Positions 61,435-64,000 of a stretch of DNA of 64,000 bases are shown here, in pieces. This DNA comes from Moanibacter sp964542645 (GTDB lineage: Bacteria; Verrucomicrobiota; Verrucomicrobiia; Opitutales; UBA2987). The DNA is taken from assembly GCA_964542645.1 (NCBI GenBank), contig CAZIUG010000015.1, positions 1-64,000 on the forward strand, given 5' to 3'. Numbering within the stretch: position 1 is the first letter of the stretch; each line of letters opens with the position of its first letter. The notes beneath the pieces were generated by a model. It was not told where the DNA came from and did no database searches. It saw only the letters and a list, made by a program, of their open reading frames with translations. Position numbers and translations under genes: made by a program.

Positions 61435-62325
61435 GTGTCCACAAGTTTAAAATTAGATCCCGTCGCCAAAGCAGAGGTACTGCTTGAAGCATTGCCCTAT
61501 ATCCAGCGCTTCAGGAATTCCACATTCTTGATTAAATATGGCGGCAGTTTCATGGACGACCCCGACGAAAGTCTTCGACAACAAGTGATACGAGACATTG
61601 TTCTTCTGAGCGCGGTCGGCGTACGAATTGTTATTGTCCATGGAGGAGGTAAAGCTATCAGTCGAGCCATGAATAAAGCCGGCTTGGAGCCACGCTTTAT
61701 TCGAGGCCTCAGGGTAACCGATAAAGAATCAATCAGAATCGTTGAAAAGACACTCAATAAGGAGATCAACAACGAAATATGCGAACTACTGTCCCACCAA
61801 AAAGGAAAGCCACTAGGCTTTCCCGGAAACACGATTCTTAACTGCAGCAAACTCGAAAGTTTTAGCGAAAATGGAGAACTGATCGACCTTGGGTTTGTCG
61901 GTAAGATTCAGAGTGTCTCTACAGCTCCCATCGAATCTGCTTTAGAAGAAGGATCCATCCCAGTTCTATCGTCCATTGCCACAGATCCTGATGGTAGTGT
62001 CTTCAACACAAATGCCGACGAGGCCGCTTCCGCCGTAGCCTCGGCATTATTAGCACGCCGACTGGTATACCTGTGCGATGTTCCCGGACTTTTACGAGAT
62101 CCGAAAGACCCTTCTTCCATTATCAGAACTCTCTACCTTGACCAAGTTGACGAGCTAAAAGATTCCGGTGTTATTTCTTCGGGAATGCTTCCTAAGGTTG
62201 ACAGCGCAATCCGAGCTATTCAAGCCGGAGTCAAAAGAGTACACTTCATCGATGCTCGAATGCCTCACAGCATCCTCCTCGAGATTTTTACAGACAAAGG
62301 AATCGGAACAGAGATTAGAAAATGA
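61435..62325 (+). CDS. argB: Acetylglutamate kinase
   Basis: Phosphorylates N-acetylglutamate, the controlled step of the cyclic pathway. It begins at GTG 61435 directly after argJ. The 296 residues carry the amino-acid kinase motifs IKYGGSFMDD, VHGGGKAIS and SSGMLPKVDSA. The N-terminal helix (AKAEVLLEALPYIQRFRNST) is the one found in arginine-inhibited enzymes, so feedback inhibition by arginine is expected. Its end overlaps argD by 4 bases (ATGA). Confidence 0.95.
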   Translation: MSTSLKLDPVAKAEVLLEALPYIQRFRNSTFLIKYGGSFMDDPDESLRQQVIRDIVLLSAVGVRIVIVHGGGKAISRAMNKAGLEPRFIRGLRVTDKESIRIVEKTLNKEINNEICELLSHQKGKPLGFPGNTILNCSKLESFSENGELIDLGFVGKIQSVSTAPIESALEEGSIPVLSSIATDPDGSVFNTNADEAASAVASALLARRLVYLCDVPGLLRDPKDPSSIIRTLYLDQVDELKDSGVISSGMLPKVDSAIRAIQAGVKRVHFIDARMPHSILLEIFTDKGIGTEIRK

Positions 62326-63533
62326 CAGCAATAGAAACTGAATGGGAAAGCCTCTACCGGGAGTATTCTCTTGGAAACTATGGAACCCCTCCCCTAACCC
62401 TCATTAAGGGCCAAGGAACCAAGATTTGGGACGATCAAGGAAAGGAATACCTGGATTTTGTCTGCGGTATCGCAGTTACTTCAATCGGCCACTGCCACCC
62501 AATTTGGGTCAACCGTATCAAAGAGCAGGTCGAAAAACTCGCCCATTGTAGCAACCTTTATCGAATTCCTAACCAGGCTATTCTCGCCAAAAAACTCTGT
62601 CTTTATGCAGGCCCTGGAAAGGTTTTCTTCTGCAACAGTGGAGCCGAAGCTAACGAGGTCCTGATTAAGTTGGCGCGGTTGTACGGACAGGCTCGCTCCG
62701 GGAAAGACGGAAAGCAATACAAGATCATAGCCTCAGAACACGCCTTCCACGGTCGCACTTTCGGAGGCATGTCTGCAACTCCTATCGAGAAAGTTCAGGG
62801 AGGCTTCAAGCCAATGTTGGACGGATTTAATTTTGGGAAGTTCAATGATCTCGATAGCTTTACCGCACTGGTGGACGACCAGACTGCAGCGATCCTTCTC
62901 GAACCCATACAGGGTGAGGAAGGCATCAATCCATGTAGTCAAGAATTCCTACGGGGAATCCGTAAACTCTGCGACGATCGTGGTCTCTTGCTTCTAGTTG
63001 ACGAGGTTCAATGTGGACTAGGACGAACTGGTGATTTTTATGGATTCCAGCATGCAGGAATTCAGCCTGATGCGATAGCCATGGCCAAGGGCCTTGGCGG
63101 AGGTTTTCCAATCGGTGCAGTTTGGATTGACAACCAACACGCCTCTTTGTTCAAACCCGGCTCACACGGATGCACGTTTGGGGGATCCCCTTTAGCCTGT
63201 GCCGCCTCATTGGCGGTTCTTGAGGTCCTTGAGAAAGAGAATCTATTGAATAGAATAAAGGAATATAGCTCTAAATGGATCGCATCGCTCAAGGAACTCA
63301 AAAACAAATGCCCTAATCTAATTTCAGAAATTCGAGGACGTGGCTACCTGGTCGGCATCGCTATGAGGGAAGATCCAACCGAAATAATCAACAAACTTCG
63401 AGAAGCTGGTCTGCTCACAGTTCCAGCAAGCGGAAACGTCATTCGTCTCCTGCCGCCCTATACTGTGTCAGAAAAGGAACTCGACCAATCCGTTGCAATC
63501 CTGGATTCGGTAATATCCAGGCACCTTCGATGA
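62322..63533 (+). CDS. argD: Acetylornithine aminotransferase
   Basis: PLP class-III transaminase converting N-acetylglutamate semialdehyde to N-acetylornithine. The 403 residues include SGAEANEVLIKLARLYG for phosphate binding, LLLVDEVQCGLGRTG (Asp for the pyridine N) and the Schiff-base Lys in AMAKGLGGGFPIGAV. ATGA overlap with argB indicates coupling. A gap of 87 bases separates it from argF. Confidence 0.95.
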   Translation: MTAIETEWESLYREYSLGNYGTPPLTLIKGQGTKIWDDQGKEYLDFVCGIAVTSIGHCHPIWVNRIKEQVEKLAHCSNLYRIPNQAILAKKLCLYAGPGKVFFCNSGAEANEVLIKLARLYGQARSGKDGKQYKIIASEHAFHGRTFGGMSATPIEKVQGGFKPMLDGFNFGKFNDLDSFTALVDDQTAAILLEPIQGEEGINPCSQEFLRGIRKLCDDRGLLLLVDEVQCGLGRTGDFYGFQHAGIQPDAIAMAKGLGGGFPIGAVWIDNQHASLFKPGSHGCTFGGSPLACAASLAVLEVLEKENLLNRIKEYSSKWIASLKELKNKCPNLISEIRGRGYLVGIAMREDPTEIINKLREAGLLTVPASGNVIRLLPPYTVSEKELDQSVAILDSVISRHLR

Positions 63534-63620
63534 TCTGAAACGATCTATTATATTTTCATTCTCTATCCTCACGTACAGTGTTTTTCTATCGTTTTTCATT
63601 TGTCTCGCTAGGAACCAGAC

Positions 63621-64000
63621 GTGAAACATTTCATTAAAGAAACTGACTTTTCGGTTGCCGAGTTGCCTGAGGTCTTCGCTCTGGCAAGGGATTTCAAACG
63701 GTTGCGCAATCGCCACACGCCCCCGACTCTCAAAAACCAGACATGGGCGATGATTTTCTTCAAGACTAGCACCCGAACCCGAATCTCATTCGATGTTGGT
63801 ATCTACGAGCTCGGAGGCAACTCCCTCTATCTTACGCAAGAAAGTTCTCAGATAAGCCGGGGAGAATCATGGTCCGACACTGCTAAAGTAATGTCCCGCT
63901 ACGTTCACGGTGCTATCATTCGCGCCTACGAACACAAGGTCGTGGAGGAATTTGCTGCTGCTGGCAACATTCCAGTGATAAATGCTCTTACGGATTTTCT
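63621..64000 (+). CDS. argF: Ornithine carbamoyltransferase, N-terminal part (cut by window end)
   Basis: Starts at GTG 63621 with AGGA ahead and runs open to the window end, giving 126 residues. The carbamoyl-phosphate motif S50-T51-R52-T53-R54 followed by ISFDVGIYELGG fits the ornithine enzyme (STRTR) rather than aspartate or acetylornithine carbamoyltransferases. The GESWSDTAKVMSRY segment follows. It ends the visible arg cluster and makes citrulline from ornithine. Its C-terminal half, including the ornithine-binding part, lies outside the window. Confidence 0.9.
   Translation, partial: MKHFIKETDFSVAELPEVFALARDFKRLRNRHTPPTLKNQTWAMIFFKTSTRTRISFDVGIYELGGNSLYLTQESSQISRGESWSDTAKVMSRYVHGAIIRAYEHKVVEEFAAAGNIPVINALTDF

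Noticed and set aside
63618..63632. Half of a parS-like site (GTGAAACA)
   Set aside because: Only one half matches; the left half is not TGTTTCAC. These bases are the argF start codon and first codons.

Overview
The window is about 64 kb of gene-dense bacterial chromosome, roughly 45% GC by eye, with no rRNA, tRNA, insertion sequence, prophage or CRISPR array that I could recognise. The housekeeping content (ribE, der, fmt, parB, secG, aspS, gpmI, ileS, lspA, trpB, acnA, tyrS, rplM-rpsI, argCJBDF) and several family-level quirks suggest Verrucomicrobiota, possibly Opitutae-like. The quirks are an ileS / Lys-rich DksA-like protein / lspA trio, a SpoIVB-type S55 peptidase, and many MR/MLE-superfamily and phytanoyl-CoA-dioxygenase-type genes. 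This placement is inference from gene content and remembered synteny, not a phylogeny.

Layout. 0-2.7 kb: a tiny Lys/Ala-rich gene, a stand-alone MalK/UgpC-type ABC ATPase and a LolA-like secreted protein. 2.8-9.0 kb (minus strand): a compact run ribE - uracil-DNA glycosylase - der - fmt - LysM protein - parB - secG. 9.2-18.1 kb: an accessory block for sugar-acid and 2-hydroxyacid metabolism, with two enolase-superfamily dehydratases, a D-2-hydroxyacid dehydrogenase, an FMN 2-hydroxyacid oxidase, a hydroxypyruvate-isomerase-like protein and a PhyH-type dioxygenase; an M42 peptidase is interspersed. Two of these divergent genes share a perfect 25-bp inverted repeat that includes both start codons. 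18.2-29.0 kb: Ste24-like protease, xseB, aspS, a secreted beta-propeller, an S55 peptidase, gpmI and a Ca/Na-type exchanger. 29.1-42.9 kb: ileS, DksA-like, lspA, yicC, trpB, acnA, peroxiredoxin, tyrS, an MFS transporter, a small membrane protein and a 7Fe ferredoxin. 43.3-48.4 kb: a Ski2-like helicase, a small orphan, a D-2-hydroxyacid dehydrogenase and a FadR-type GntR regulator.

48.5-57.7 kb holds the most interesting system: a plus-strand, partly translationally coupled cluster for corrinoid-dependent methyl transfer. It encodes an uncharacterised 211-residue protein, a UroD/MtaA-family methyltransferase, a separate corrinoid protein, a Cys-rich 92-residue protein, a RACo-like corrinoid activase, a methylenetetrahydrofolate reductase with a fused Cys-rich C-terminal domain, a pterin-binding methyltransferase, a small PF13769-like protein and a DUF362 protein. 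The parts amount to a complete demethylase route (substrate methyltransferase, corrinoid carrier, reactivase, methyl-H4folate synthase, methyl-H4folate oxidation) with an unknown methyl donor. A GntR gene is divergent from it, and a FadR-like palindrome lies between them.

57.9-64 kb: rplM-rpsI with a strong terminator, then argC-argJ-argB-argD-argF, the last cut by the window edge. ArgJ and the N-terminal helix of ArgB point to the cyclic, arginine-inhibited pathway.
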